Notes: generated by a model from the letters alone, not told the origin. Counted from the stretch's first letter, positions 26,399-35,297 are shown. The stretch is DNA of 64,000 nt from Micromonospora purpureochromogenes (GCF_900091515.1 NZ_LT607410.1:4650001-4714000); one strand, 5' to 3'. A program made the numbers and translations.

Positions 26399-27181
26399 AT
26401 GACGGCAGAACCCGTGGCGGTCCCCCACGTCGTACACGTCGACCTCTCCGGTCGTAGTGCCCTGGTGACCGGTGGTGGCAGCGGCATCGGCCGGGCCTGT
26501 GCCCTGCGCCTGGCGGCGGCCGGCGCGAAGGTGCTGGTGGTGGACCGCAACGTGGAGGCGGCCAAGGCGGTGGCCGCCGAGGCCGGTGGCCGCGCCGAGG
26601 GGGTGGACCTGTCCGACCTGGCGGCGGTGGACCGGCTCGACGCCGACGTCGACATCGTGGTCAACAACGCGGGTCTCCAGCACGTCGCGCCAATCCAGGA
26701 GTTCCCCACGGAGCGCTTCGAGTACATCCACCGGGTGATGGTGGAGGCGCCGTTCCAGATCATCCGGCGCGCGCTGCCACACATGTACGCCCGGGGCTGG
26801 GGCCGGATCGTCAACATCTCCTCGGTGCACGGGCTGCGCGCCTCGCCGTACAAGGCGGCGTACGTGTCGGCCAAGCACGGCCTGGAGGGGCTGTCCAAGG
26901 TCGTCGCCCTGGAGGGCGCCGCGCACGGGGTCACCGCCAACTGCATCAACCCGGCGTACGTCCGCACCGCGCTGGTGGAGAGCCAGATCGCCGACCAGGC
27001 GGCCAGCCACGGCATCGGCGAGGACGAGGTGATCGAGAAGATCATGCTGGCCCGGGCCGCGATCAAGCGGCTGATCGAGCCCGAGGAGGTGGCGGAGCTG
27101 ATGGCGTACCTCTGCTCGCCGCCGGCGGCCTTCATCACCGGCGCCTCCATCGCCCTCGACGGGGGCTGGACGGCGAACTAG
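26399..27181 (+). CDS. 3-hydroxybutyrate dehydrogenase, SDR family
   Basis: This 260-residue classical short-chain dehydrogenase most resembles D-3-hydroxybutyrate dehydrogenase, which interconverts 3-hydroxybutyrate and acetoacetate with NAD. The NAD-binding motif is TGGGSGIG, NNAG follows, the catalytic Ser lies in NISSVHG and the Tyr-Lys pair in YVSAKHG. The segment SVHGLRASPYKAAYVSAKHGLEGLSK is typical of this subgroup. ATG 26399 has no Shine-Dalgarno sequence, so the message may be leaderless. The next gene, 14 bases on, is a GAF/PucR-type regulator, suggesting a regulated ketone-body or PHB degradation unit. Confidence 0.88.
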   Translation: MTAEPVAVPHVVHVDLSGRSALVTGGGSGIGRACALRLAAAGAKVLVVDRNVEAAKAVAAEAGGRAEGVDLSDLAAVDRLDADVDIVVNNAGLQHVAPIQEFPTERFEYIHRVMVEAPFQIIRRALPHMYARGWGRIVNISSVHGLRASPYKAAYVSAKHGLEGLSKVVALEGAAHGVTANCINPAYVRTALVESQIADQAASHGIGEDEVIEKIMLARAAIKRLIEPEEVAELMAYLCSPPAAFITGASIALDGGWTAN

Positions 27182-27195
27182 TGGCACCGCGCACA

Positions 27196-29115
27196 ATGAG
27201 CGTCATGTCGTCGCCGGTCGAGTTCCTGGAGCTGCTCGCCCGGGAGGCGGCTGCGGTCGAGTTCGAGGGCCCGCTGGTCGCCGCCCGGGCCGCCGGGCTA
27301 CCCGCCGACCGGCTGGCCGAACTCGAACAGGCCAAGACGGTGGCGCTGCGCGTCCGCGCGCTGCTGGAACGCCGCCGCCGCCGGGAGACCGAACTCTCCG
27401 GCCTCTACGACACCGTCAGCGACCTGGCCGGCCTGCGCGACCTGGACGACGTGCTGCGGGCCATCGTGCACCGGGCCCGGCACCTGCTCGGGGCCGACGT
27501 CGCCTACATGACCCTCAACGACGACGAGCGCGGCGACACCTACATGCGGGTCACCGACGGCTCGGTCTCGGCCCGGTTCCAGCGGCTACGGCTCCCGATG
27601 GGCGCCGGCCTCGGCGGCCTGGTGGCCCAGTCCGGCGCCCCCTACGTGACCGCGAACTATCCCGAGGACGACCGCTTCCACCACACCGGCGAGATCGACG
27701 CCGGGGTGGGCGAGGAGGGTCTGGTGGCCATCCTCGGGGTGCCGCTGCGGCTCGGCTCGACCTCGATCGGCGTGCTCTACGCCGCGAACCGCTCGGCCCG
27801 CCCGTTCGTCCGCGAGGAGGTGGCCCTGCTGGTGTCGCTGGCCGCGCACGCCGCGGTGGCGATCGACACCGCGCGGCTGCTCGCCGAGACCCGCTCGGCG
27901 CTGGAGGAGCTGTCCGCGGCCAACACCACCATCCGGGCGCACAGCAGCTCGGTGGAGCGGGCCGCCGCCGCCCACGACCGGATGACCGCGCTGGTGCTCC
28001 GCGGCGGCGGGGTGGAGGACGTCGCGGCGGCGGTCACCGAGGTGCTCGGCGGCGCGCTGCTGGCGCTCGACGCCGAGGGACGGCTGCTGGCCCGGGTCGG
28101 CGAGATCGAGGAGCCGGACCGGGCGGACATGGTCGAGGCGGTGGCCGCGTCGCGTACCGAGGGGCGCAGCGTGCGCCGGGGCCCGCTCTGGTACGCCGCC
28201 GTGGTCGCCGGCGCGGAGAACCTGGGTGCGCTGGTGCTGCGCCCGGACGACGACCTGGTCGACGCCGACCAGCGCATCCTGGAGCGGGCCGCGCTGGTGA
28301 CCGCGCTGCTGCTGCTGTTCCGGCGTACGGTCGCCGAGGCCGAGGGACGGGTGCGGGGCGAGCTGCTCGACGACCTGATCGCCCGGCCGCTGCGGGACAC
28401 CGACGCGCTGCGCAGCCGGGCCCGCCGGCTCGGGATCGACCTGGACGCCCCGCACGTGCTGGTGGCGGTCGGCGACGACGCGATCGGCGCGACCGGCTCG
28501 GCCCGGCTGCGGGTGCTCTCCTGGGCCACCACGTACGCCTCGACCCGCGGTGGCCTGGCCGCGGCCCGCGACGGGCGGGTGGTGCTGATGCTGCCCGGCC
28601 GGGACGCCGGTGGCAGCGCCCGGGCGGTGGCCCGCGACCTGTCCCGGGTGACCGGCCGCCCGGTGACCGCCGGGGCGAGCGGCCCGGCGGGCGGGCCGAC
28701 GGCGCTGGCCGCCACGTTCACCGAGGCGGACCGCTGTCTCACCGCGCTGGGCGCGCTGGGCCGGGCCGGCGAGGGGGCGAGCACCGCCGAACTGGGCTTC
28801 GTCGGGCTGCTCCTCGGCACGGTCGGCGACCAGGGCGAGCGGGACGTCGCCCGGTTCCTGACCGCCACGGTGGGGCCGGTGCTGGACTACGACGCGCGGC
28901 GCGGCACCGCGCTGGTGCGGACGCTGGAGGCGTACTTCGGGGTGGGCGGCAGCCTGGCCCGCGCGGCCGAGCAGCTGCACGTGCACGTCAACACGGTGAC
29001 CCAGCGCCTGGAGCGGGTCGGGCAGCTGCTGGGTGCGGACTGGCAGAAGCCGGAGCGGGCGCTGGAGGTGCAGTTGGCGCTGCGCCTGCACCGGCTGCGC
29101 ACGCCGGCGGGCTGA
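27196..29115 (+). CDS. GAF-domain PucR/CdaR-type transcriptional regulator
   Basis: This 639-residue regulator begins with a short helical segment, followed by a GAF sensor domain (about residues 80-230), a second variable sensor-like region, and a C-terminal PucR helix-turn-helix. The HTH includes RTLEAYFGVGGSLARAAEQLHVHVNTVTQRLERV. Starts at GTG 27181, ATG 27196 and ATG 27205 are possible; none has a clear ribosome binding site and translation may be coupled to the upstream dehydrogenase. The pairing suggests it senses a metabolite of 3-hydroxybutyrate use; that is inference from position. Confidence 0.85.
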   Translation: MSVMSSPVEFLELLAREAAAVEFEGPLVAARAAGLPADRLAELEQAKTVALRVRALLERRRRRETELSGLYDTVSDLAGLRDLDDVLRAIVHRARHLLGADVAYMTLNDDERGDTYMRVTDGSVSARFQRLRLPMGAGLGGLVAQSGAPYVTANYPEDDRFHHTGEIDAGVGEEGLVAILGVPLRLGSTSIGVLYAANRSARPFVREEVALLVSLAAHAAVAIDTARLLAETRSALEELSAANTTIRAHSSSVERAAAAHDRMTALVLRGGGVEDVAAAVTEVLGGALLALDAEGRLLARVGEIEEPDRADMVEAVAASRTEGRSVRRGPLWYAAVVAGAENLGALVLRPDDDLVDADQRILERAALVTALLLLFRRTVAEAEGRVRGELLDDLIARPLRDTDALRSRARRLGIDLDAPHVLVAVGDDAIGATGSARLRVLSWATTYASTRGGLAAARDGRVVLMLPGRDAGGSARAVARDLSRVTGRPVTAGASGPAGGPTALAATFTEADRCLTALGALGRAGEGASTAELGFVGLLLGTVGDQGERDVARFLTATVGPVLDYDARRGTALVRTLEAYFGVGGSLARAAEQLHVHVNTVTQRLERVGQLLGADWQKPERALEVQLALRLHRLRTPAG

Positions 29116-29202
29116 GCCGTTGCGGGGCCTGGCGGGGCCGGGGGGCGCACCGGGCCGAGGCGCTGGGCGGGCTGGTCCCGCTGCTCGCCGGCGGCTGAGC
29201 GG

Positions 29203-29802
29203 TCAGCGGGCCCGGACGCCCTCCAGCACCGCGTCGACGACCTTCTCGGGCAGGATCAGGTCGTCCAGCTCGGGATGCCAGCGCAGCATCCGCTGAATCA
29301 GCATCGGCCCGGTGAGCAGGGCCATCGTCACCTCGACGTCGAGGTCGGCGCGGAGCTCGCCGGTGCGGATCCCGCGCCGCAGCACCTCGCGCATCATCTG
29401 CCGGCGCGGCTCGATGATGTTCTGGTAGAGCTGGAAGTTGTCCGGGCTGCGGTTCACCTCGGGCACCAGACAGGGCATGATCTTCGCGGCGCGCGGGTCG
29501 ATGTTGTGCCCGACCGCGCCGACCAGCAGCACCAGGTCGTCGCGGACGGAGTGCCCGGCCGGCTGCGGCAGGATCCCCTTGAGCCGGCGCAGCGCGTCGA
29601 GCAGCAGCGCGTCCTTGCCCGGCCAACGCCGGTAGATGGTGGCCTTGCCGACGCCGGCGCGGCTGGCGATCGCCTCGATCGACAGCGCCTCGATGGTGCT
29701 GCCCTCGGCGAGCAGATCGAGGGTGGCCTCGATGATGGCCTCGTCCGCGCGGACGCTCCGCGGTCGCCCGGGCGACCGCGGAGCATCTGCGGTGGAAGTC
29801 AT
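29203..29802 (-). CDS. TetR-family repressor
   Basis: This 199-residue TetR regulator has the N-terminal HTH (ALSIEAIASRAGVGKATIYRRWPGKDALL) and a helical ligand-binding C-terminus. ATG 29802 or ATG 29811 is the start. It lies 12-20 bases downstream of an EmrB/QacA-type pump gene on the same strand, so the pump and its regulator form an operon. A 17-base palindrome upstream of the pump is the likely operator. Confidence 0.88.
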   Translation of the reverse strand: MTSTADAPRSPGRPRSVRADEAIIEATLDLLAEGSTIEALSIEAIASRAGVGKATIYRRWPGKDALLLDALRRLKGILPQPAGHSVRDDLVLLVGAVGHNIDPRAAKIMPCLVPEVNRSPDNFQLYQNIIEPRRQMMREVLRRGIRTGELRADLDVEVTMALLTGPMLIQRMLRWHPELDDLILPEKVVDAVLEGVRAR

Positions 29803-29822
29803 GTCCGACATTATCGCCGAAC

Positions 29823-31391
29823 CTATGCCGTTCCGGCCAACTCCGGTTCGCCCACCACCGGCGCGGCGGCGGGCGCTTCCGCAACCCGGCCCGGCATCCA
29901 CCGCAGCACGATGAGGATGCCGAGGGCGGCCACCACCGCGGACAGCGCCGCCGCCCAGTGCATGGCCGAGACGAACGAGTCGTTGGCCGCCGCGATCAGC
30001 TTCGGCGCCGCCGGCCCGAGCTGTCCCGCCGCCGCGTACGCGCCGGAGATGGACTCGTTGGCCGCCTCGCGGGCCGGGGCGGGCAGCCCGTCGACCGCCG
30101 AGGCGATGTCCTCCCGGTAGACCGCGGAGAGCACCGAGCCGAGCACGGCCACGCCCAGCGCGCCGGCGACCTGCCGCACCGTGTTGCTGACCGCCGAGCC
30201 CACGCCCGCCTTCTCCCGGGGCAGCGCCGACATGATCGACTCGGTGGCCGGCGGCATGATGTTGGCCATCCCGGCGCCCTGGAGGAAGAAGAACACCAGC
30301 ACCACCCAGATCGGCGTGCTCGCGTCGACGAAGGCGAACGCGCCGAGCGCCAGCACGGTCAGCACCAGCCCGACCACCGCGACCGCCTTGCCGCCGTACC
30401 GGCGGACCATGGCGGCGCTGCGCGGCGCGAAGATCAGCTGCGCGCCGGCGAAGGGCAGGAAGAGCAGGCCGGTCTCCAGCGGGCTGTAGCCACGGACCAG
30501 TTGGAGGTAGAACGAGCTGAAGAACATGACGCCCATCGCGGCGAAGAAGATCAGGCCGACGATCGCCACCGGCGCGGCGAAGCGCGGCACCCGGAACAGC
30601 CGGACGTCCAGCGACGGGTGCTCACTGCGCCGCTCGTGGGAGACGAACCAGGCCAGCACCGCCAGGCCGCCGAGGATGGCCGCCCAGACCACCGGCCGGT
30701 CGAAGCCGTGCTCGCCGCCGTCGATGATGCCGTACGTCAGCGCGACCAGACCCACCACCGACAGCAGCACGCCGAGCAGGTCCACCCGGCCCGGTCGGGG
30801 GTCGCGGGACTCCGGCACCAGCAGCGCCACCAGGACCACGCCGGCCACCACCACCGGCACGTTGATCAGGAAGACCGAGCCCCACCAGTAGTGCTCCAGC
30901 AGGGCGCCGCCCAGGATCGGGCCGATCGCCACGGCGAGGCCGACCGCGCCGGCCCAGACGCCGATCGCCCGGCCCCGCTCGCGGGGGTCGAAGACGTTGG
31001 AGATGATCGACAGGGTCACCGGCATGATCGCCGCGCCGCCGACGCCCATCAGGGCGCGGGCCGCGATCAGCTGGCCGGGATCCTGCGCGTACGCGGACAG
31101 CAGCGAGGCCAGGCCGAACAGCACCAGCCCGATCAGCAGGAAGCGGCGGCGACCGAAACGGTCACCGAGCACGCCGAAGGTGAACAGCAGCCCGGCGAAG
31201 ACGAGCGTGTAGGAGTTGATCGACCACTCCAGCTCGCCCTGGCTGGCGCCGAGGCCGTGCACCGGGTCGGCGAGGGTGCGCAGTGCGACGTTGAGGATGG
31301 TGTTGTCGAGGACGACGACGAGCAGGCTGATCACCAGCACCGCGAGGATCCCCCACCGCCTCGGATGTCCGGTGTTCTCGTGCGGTTCCAT
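29823..31391 (-). CDS. EmrB/QacA-type MFS drug efflux transporter (DHA2, 14 helices)
   Basis: This 522-residue membrane protein has the 14-helix DHA2 pattern. Helix 1 carries VVVLDNTILNVAL (motif D1), the loop after helix 2 has FGVLGDRFGRRRFLL (motif A) and helix 5 has a motif C-like GPILGGAL. It exports hydrophobic drugs by proton antiport in this family. ATG 31391 was chosen because the longer frame runs through the promoter and operator. The following TetR gene is the probable local repressor. Confidence 0.92.
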   Translation of the reverse strand: MEPHENTGHPRRWGILAVLVISLLVVVLDNTILNVALRTLADPVHGLGASQGELEWSINSYTLVFAGLLFTFGVLGDRFGRRRFLLIGLVLFGLASLLSAYAQDPGQLIAARALMGVGGAAIMPVTLSIISNVFDPRERGRAIGVWAGAVGLAVAIGPILGGALLEHYWWGSVFLINVPVVVAGVVLVALLVPESRDPRPGRVDLLGVLLSVVGLVALTYGIIDGGEHGFDRPVVWAAILGGLAVLAWFVSHERRSEHPSLDVRLFRVPRFAAPVAIVGLIFFAAMGVMFFSSFYLQLVRGYSPLETGLLFLPFAGAQLIFAPRSAAMVRRYGGKAVAVVGLVLTVLALGAFAFVDASTPIWVVLVFFFLQGAGMANIMPPATESIMSALPREKAGVGSAVSNTVRQVAGALGVAVLGSVLSAVYREDIASAVDGLPAPAREAANESISGAYAAAGQLGPAAPKLIAAANDSFVSAMHWAAALSAVVAALGILIVLRWMPGRVAEAPAAAPVVGEPELAGTA

Positions 31392-31434
31392 GTGTCCGGT
31401 TCTCCCCCCGGCGTGCTCGTACCGTGAATTACGA

Positions 31435-31451
31435 TACGAGTCAGACTCGTA
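31435..31451. promoter_or_regulatory. Palindromic operator of the MFS pump operon
   Basis: TACGAGTC-A-GACTCGTA is a perfect 17-base palindrome 43 bases upstream of the pump start. Further ATACG/CGTAT half-sites lie upstream at about 31480-31505 (GATACGGAACCGGATC...CGTATG), perhaps a second site. TetR binding is inference. Confidence 0.6.
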
Positions 31452-31505
31452 ACGAGCCTGAGCGTACGGCCCCGGGTTTCGATACGGAACCGGATCGTTT
31501 CGTAT

Positions 31506-32001
31506 GTGTCCGGCGTCACGCTCCCGCAAACCGAGCAGCCGATGACAGCGGCCCTCATCGCGGAGCCCGGCGAAGGCCGGGAGGGACGACAGGCGGCCCG
31601 CGCCTTGCGGGGCCCCTGCCCGGATTGCCGGATCCAGTACGGCCCCGCCCGACCCTGGCTGGCCGGCCAGGCGCGCAGGGGTCGACTGTCCGATTTCCGG
31701 GCGAGCTGCGTGCCGTCCGATGTCCGGGTCTGGCCGGACGGTTGCGGGTCGTCCCGTGACCTGCGGCACCCTGGCGGTGGAATGGTGGCCGGGCCGGGGT
31801 CGTTACATCACCTGGACGATCGCAGCAGCACCCCGCTGGCCAGGCCCGAACGCGTGGCCGGCCCGGGATGCGGGCCCCCGGAATGATGGTGGGCCGCCGG
31901 TCGTTACACATGGACCCGGCGCCGTGAGCCCCCCGCTCGCGAAGCCTGCCGGGGCGAAGACTTTCCCCTTTGATCTTTTGAGCGCCGTCGTGGTGCTTGC
32001 G
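31506..32001. other. Long non-coding gap with an imperfect 35-bp direct repeat
   Basis: About 660 bases separate the pump start from the next gene and hold no reading frame I believe. Two imperfect copies of a block ending GGTCGTTACA, each preceded by AATGGTGG or AATGATGG and followed by TGGAC, start near 31781 and 31882, 101 bases apart. The downstream gene encodes a secreted lysozyme-fold protein, so the repeats may be regulatory sites in its promoter region. Nothing matching a c-di-AMP riboswitch was found. Confidence 0.4.
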
Positions 32002-32025
32002 CGTGTCCGACCCCCCTCGGACACG
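32002..32025 (+). promoter_or_regulatory. 5'-UTR hairpin ahead of the secreted lysozyme-like gene
   Basis: CGTGTCCGA (32002-32010), a loop of six C, then TCGGACACG (32017-32025) form a perfect 9-bp hairpin 28 bases before the ATG. It could stabilise the leader or act as an attenuator; function unknown. Confidence 0.5.
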
Positions 32026-32053
32026 ACGCCAACCCCCGAATGGAGCCATCCTG

Positions 32054-32641
32054 ATGAACACCACCATTCTGCGGAAGAGCGTGCTCGGTATCGCTGGTCT
32101 GGCCTTCGCCGGTGGCGTCTTCGCCGGCCCGGCCACCGAGGCCCACGCCGCCCCGGCCATGGACGCCAAGGCCGTCGCCGTGGTGCAGGCCGACAAGGTC
32201 GACAAGGGCAAGCTGATCCCGCACGGCGTGCAGGGCAAGCAGTCCCGCATCACCCTGGACGCCGAGCAGACGAAGAACGTCAAGGCGATCATCGCGGCGA
32301 CGAAAAAGTCGGGCATGGACGAGCGGGCCGCGGTCATCTCCATCGCCACCGCCCTGCAGGAGTCGAAGCTGGAGAACCTGGGCCACCTCGGTGACCGCAA
32401 CGACCACGACTCGCTGGGCCTGTTCCAGCAGCGCCCGTCCAGCGGTTGGGGCAGCCCGAAGCAGATCACCGACGCCGAGTACGCCACCAAGGCGTTCCTC
32501 AAGGGCCTCAAGCAGGTCGACGGCTGGCAGGACATGCCGCTGACCGAGGCCGCCCAGACCGTGCAGGTCTCGGCCTACCCCGACGCCTACGCGCAGTGGG
32601 AGCGGCAGGCCGCCGACCTGGTCGCCAAGCACTGGAACTGA
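32054..32641 (+). CDS. Secreted lysozyme-fold / transglycosylase-like protein
   Basis: This 195-residue protein has a signal peptide (residues about 1-32, ending EAHA-AP) and a C-terminal lysozyme-like domain common in actinomycetes. The pattern is AVISIATALQESKLENLG with a candidate catalytic Glu, then DSLGLFQQRPSSGWG and a helical tail ending WERQAADLVAKHWN. It probably cleaves or remodels peptidoglycan outside the cell. ATG 32054 follows GGAGCCATCCTG. A strong hairpin 21 bases past the stop terminates it. The precise enzymatic class is not certain. Confidence 0.82.
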   Translation: MNTTILRKSVLGIAGLAFAGGVFAGPATEAHAAPAMDAKAVAVVQADKVDKGKLIPHGVQGKQSRITLDAEQTKNVKAIIAATKKSGMDERAAVISIATALQESKLENLGHLGDRNDHDSLGLFQQRPSSGWGSPKQITDAEYATKAFLKGLKQVDGWQDMPLTEAAQTVQVSAYPDAYAQWERQAADLVAKHWN

Positions 32642-32654
32642 CCCACCTGAACAT

Positions 32655-33351
32655 TCACGCCGGCCGGCACCCCGAACCCGGGGTGCCGGCCAGCGGCATG
32701 TCCAGGGCGACCCGCCCGCCCCGCAGGCGGCGGCGGCGAAGGTGGTGAGGCGTACCGACGGCGACGGGAACGGCTCGATCCAGCCCGGCCCCGCGCCGAA
32801 GAGGCGTACCCGGGGAAAGTCGCGCCCGAAGCGGACCAGGCGGTACGCGCGGCCGGTGAGCGGGGTCTGCGACCAGACCAGGACGGTGTGCGGGCGGGCT
32901 CGCACCACGGCGGCGGCCAGCGCGGCCCACGGCAGCGCGGGCCCCAGCAGCAGGCACCCGCGGCCCCGCTCCCGCAGCGCGGCGGCGAGCGCGTGCAGCC
33001 CGAGGCAGTGCGCCTCCTGTCCGGCCCCGGCGAGCAGCACCCCGTCCGGCGGCAGGGCGCGACCCCGGTCCCGGCGGTACCCGTCCAGGCCGATCCGGAC
33101 GCCCTCGGAGAGCGCGTGTTCGATCGCGATCTCGGTGCCGCTGTGCCCGCGCAGTCCGCCGAGCAGCGGTCGGCAGACCCGCTCCCAGACCGGCGCCACG
33201 CCGGCGTCGGCGGCGAGGTCCCGCACCAGCGCGGCGATCCCGTTGGCGTCGAGGTCCTCGGCGGCCACGCGAGCCGCTTGCGGGCGGCCTCGACGACGTC
33301 GGCCGGCATCGGTTCGGTCAGCACCAGACGTACCCCCGGGTGTGCGATCAC
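32655..33351 (-). pseudogene. Cobalamin-binding-domain protein, damaged (two apparent frameshifts, no DNA-binding domain)
   Basis: Joined across frames, this reads as a B12-binding regulator of the MerR-B12 (CarH-like) type: a helical bundle (VWERVCRPLLGGL, TEIAIEHALSEGVRIGL) and the cobalamin-ligand motif E-A-H-C-L-G, a variant of E/DxHxxG. Two single-base losses break it, near 33270 (KRLA to VAAEDL) and near 32725 (FAAAA to LRGGRVALDM). The frame opens right after the livM stop, at GTG 33351, and no MerR-type HTH precedes it, so it is N-terminally truncated even if the frameshifts are sequence errors. Its 3' end overlaps the hairpin behind the lysozyme-like gene. Confidence 0.65.
32662..32691. 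terminator. Perfect 13-bp hairpin terminator
   Basis: GGCCGGCACCCCG (32662-32674), loop AACC, then its exact complement (32679-32691). It terminates the lysozyme-like gene and lies within the last codons of the convergent B12-binding frame. Confidence 0.85.
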
Positions 33352-33402
33352 TACCAGGGGGTTCGCTGGGACGGCGCGGTTCGGATGCGCCGTCGCGGGA
33401 CT

Positions 33403-34419
33403 TCATCTGCGGCGGGCGGCCATCCAGCGCAGCGCCAGGGCGGCGACGGTGCCCCACAACCCACGGCGGAACAGCAGCACGACCAGGACGAAGATGCCGC
33501 CGGTCACCAGGCCGATCGCCTCGAATCCGGAGAACGACAGCCAGTCCTCCAACCGGACCACCAGGGCCGCGCCGAGCACCCCGCCCCACAGTGTGCCGAT
33601 GCCGCCGAGCACGACGACGATGACCGCCTTGCCGGAGGTGGTCCAGTGCAGCACGTCGAGGGAGACGAACCGGTGCCCGACGGCGAAGAGCCCGCCGCCG
33701 AGACCGGCGATGAAGCCGGAGAGCACGAACGCGGTCAGCTTGTAGCGGTGCACCGGGTAGCCGAGCGCCCGCGCCCGGGCCGGGTTGTCGCGGATGCCGA
33801 CCAGCACCCGGCCGAACGGCGAGTGGGTGATCCGCCAGGCGGCGGCCAGGCCGAGCAGCACGATCGGCAGGATCGCGTAGTAGAAGTAGAAGTCGTCGGT
33901 CAGGTCGAGGCCGAACAGCGACCGGGGCACGCCCTGCAGGCCGTTCTCGCCCTTGGTGACCGAGCGCCACTCGTTGGCCACGTAGTAGACCATCTGCGCG
34001 AAGGCCAGCGTGACCATGGCGAAGTAGATGCCGGTCCGCTTCACCGCGAGGTAGCCGATGGGCAGCGCGAGCACCGCCGCACCGAGCGCCCCGGCCAGCA
34101 CGGCGACCGGGAACGGCAGGCCGGCGTGGATGGCGACCAGGCCGGTGAGGTACGCCGAGGTGCCCCAGAACGCCGCGTGCCCGAAGGACATCAGCCCGGT
34201 GAAGCCGAGCAGCAGGTCCACCGACACGGCGAACAGCGCCCAACAGAGGATGTCCACCGCCACCGCCGGGTAGAGCCCGTTGGGCAGCCAGAGCGCGGCG
34301 GCCAGCCCGGCGGCGAGCAGCGCGTACCGGACCCAGCCGGGCGCGCGGGCGACGGCGAGCAGCCCGGACGGCGGGGCCGGTCGGCTCGCCTCGGCCGGGG
34401 TGTCGACGGTGCTGGTCAT
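33403..34419 (-). CDS. livM: Branched-chain amino acid ABC transporter permease LivM
   Basis: This 338-residue permease of the LivM family has about nine membrane helices and the conserved region LVGIRDNPARARALGYPVHRYKLTAFVLSGFIAGLGGGL, where the ABC subunits dock. It follows livH with a four-base ATGA overlap (34416-34419). It would pair with LivH to form the membrane channel for branched-chain amino acids or related solutes such as urea or amides. The start is ATG 34419. Confidence 0.92.
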   Translation of the reverse strand: MTSTVDTPAEASRPAPPSGLLAVARAPGWVRYALLAAGLAAALWLPNGLYPAVAVDILCWALFAVSVDLLLGFTGLMSFGHAAFWGTSAYLTGLVAIHAGLPFPVAVLAGALGAAVLALPIGYLAVKRTGIYFAMVTLAFAQMVYYVANEWRSVTKGENGLQGVPRSLFGLDLTDDFYFYYAILPIVLLGLAAAWRITHSPFGRVLVGIRDNPARARALGYPVHRYKLTAFVLSGFIAGLGGGLFAVGHRFVSLDVLHWTTSGKAVIVVVLGGIGTLWGGVLGAALVVRLEDWLSFSGFEAIGLVTGGIFVLVVLLFRRGLWGTVAALALRWMAARRR

Positions 34420-35297
34420 GCCGGTGCCTCCTCACGGCCGAACAGCCCGGCCGGCCGCCAGAGCAGCACGGCGGCCATCACGACGAAGACGATCGTCTGG
34501 GACACGATGGGGAACTCGGACAGGTACGCCTCGCCCCACGCCTGCACCAGGCCGATGCCGAAACCGGCGGCGACCGAGCCGAAGATCGAGCCGAGACCGC
34601 CGATCACCACCACCGCGAAGACCACGATGATCAGATCGGCGCCCATCAGCGGGTTCACCGCCCGCATCGGGGCGGCGAGCACGCCGGCGAGCCCGGCCAG
34701 GCCGATGCCGAAGCCGAAGACCGGGGTCACCCACCGCCCGACGTCGATGCCGAACGCCCGGGTCAGCTCCGGCCGCTCGGTCGACGCCCGGACCACCATG
34801 CCGATCCGGGTACGGGTGAGCACCCACCACACCGCGACGCAGAGCAGCACCGCGAAGCCGAGGATGAAGACCCGGTACGTCGGGAAGTCGAAGAGTCCGA
34901 AGTCGACCGAGCCGCTGAGCTCGGCCGGGGTGGCGTACGGGCTGGACTGCACGCCGTAGCGGGTCTTCACGAGGTCCTGCAGGATCAGCGTCAGGCCGAA
35001 GGTGAGCAGGAAGTTGTAGAGCGGGTCGAGCCGGGTCAGCCGGTGGATGACCGCCCGTTCCAGGACCATGCCCAGTACGGCCAGGCCCACCGGCATGATC
35101 ACCAGCGCCGCCCAGAACGGCACGCCCGCCTCGGTGAGCAGCACGTACGCCCCGAACGCGCCGAGCATGTAGAACGCGCCGTGGGCGAAGTTCACCACCC
35201 GCAGCATGCCGAAGATGACCGCGAGCCCGAGGGCGAGCAGGGCGTAGAACGCCCCGCCCACCAACCCGTTGAACGTGTTCTGAAGGAACCCGGTCAC
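34416..35297 (-). CDS. livH: Branched-chain amino acid ABC transporter permease LivH
   Basis: This 293-residue LivH-family permease has about eight helices, starting MTGFLQNTFNGLVGGAFYALLALGLAVIFG, and the coupling-loop motif GMVVRASTERPELTRAFGIDV. It overlaps both neighbours by four bases (the substrate-binding protein upstream and livM downstream). It acts with LivM, LivG and LivF. Confidence 0.93.
   Translation of the reverse strand: MTGFLQNTFNGLVGGAFYALLALGLAVIFGMLRVVNFAHGAFYMLGAFGAYVLLTEAGVPFWAALVIMPVGLAVLGMVLERAVIHRLTRLDPLYNFLLTFGLTLILQDLVKTRYGVQSSPYATPAELSGSVDFGLFDFPTYRVFILGFAVLLCVAVWWVLTRTRIGMVVRASTERPELTRAFGIDVGRWVTPVFGFGIGLAGLAGVLAAPMRAVNPLMGADLIIVVFAVVVIGGLGSIFGSVAAGFGIGLVQAWGEAYLSEFPIVSQTIVFVVMAAVLLWRPAGLFGREEAPA

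Noticed and set aside
31506..31886. 126-codon plus-strand frame in the long gap before the lysozyme-like gene
   Set aside because: No ribosome binding site, no recognisable domain, poor third-position bias and compositional drift; treated as non-coding.
31900..32053. Possible c-di-AMP (ydaO-type) riboswitch ahead of the lysozyme-fold gene
   Set aside because: Some actinobacterial cell-wall hydrolase genes have one, but the conserved core segments of that riboswitch are not present here.
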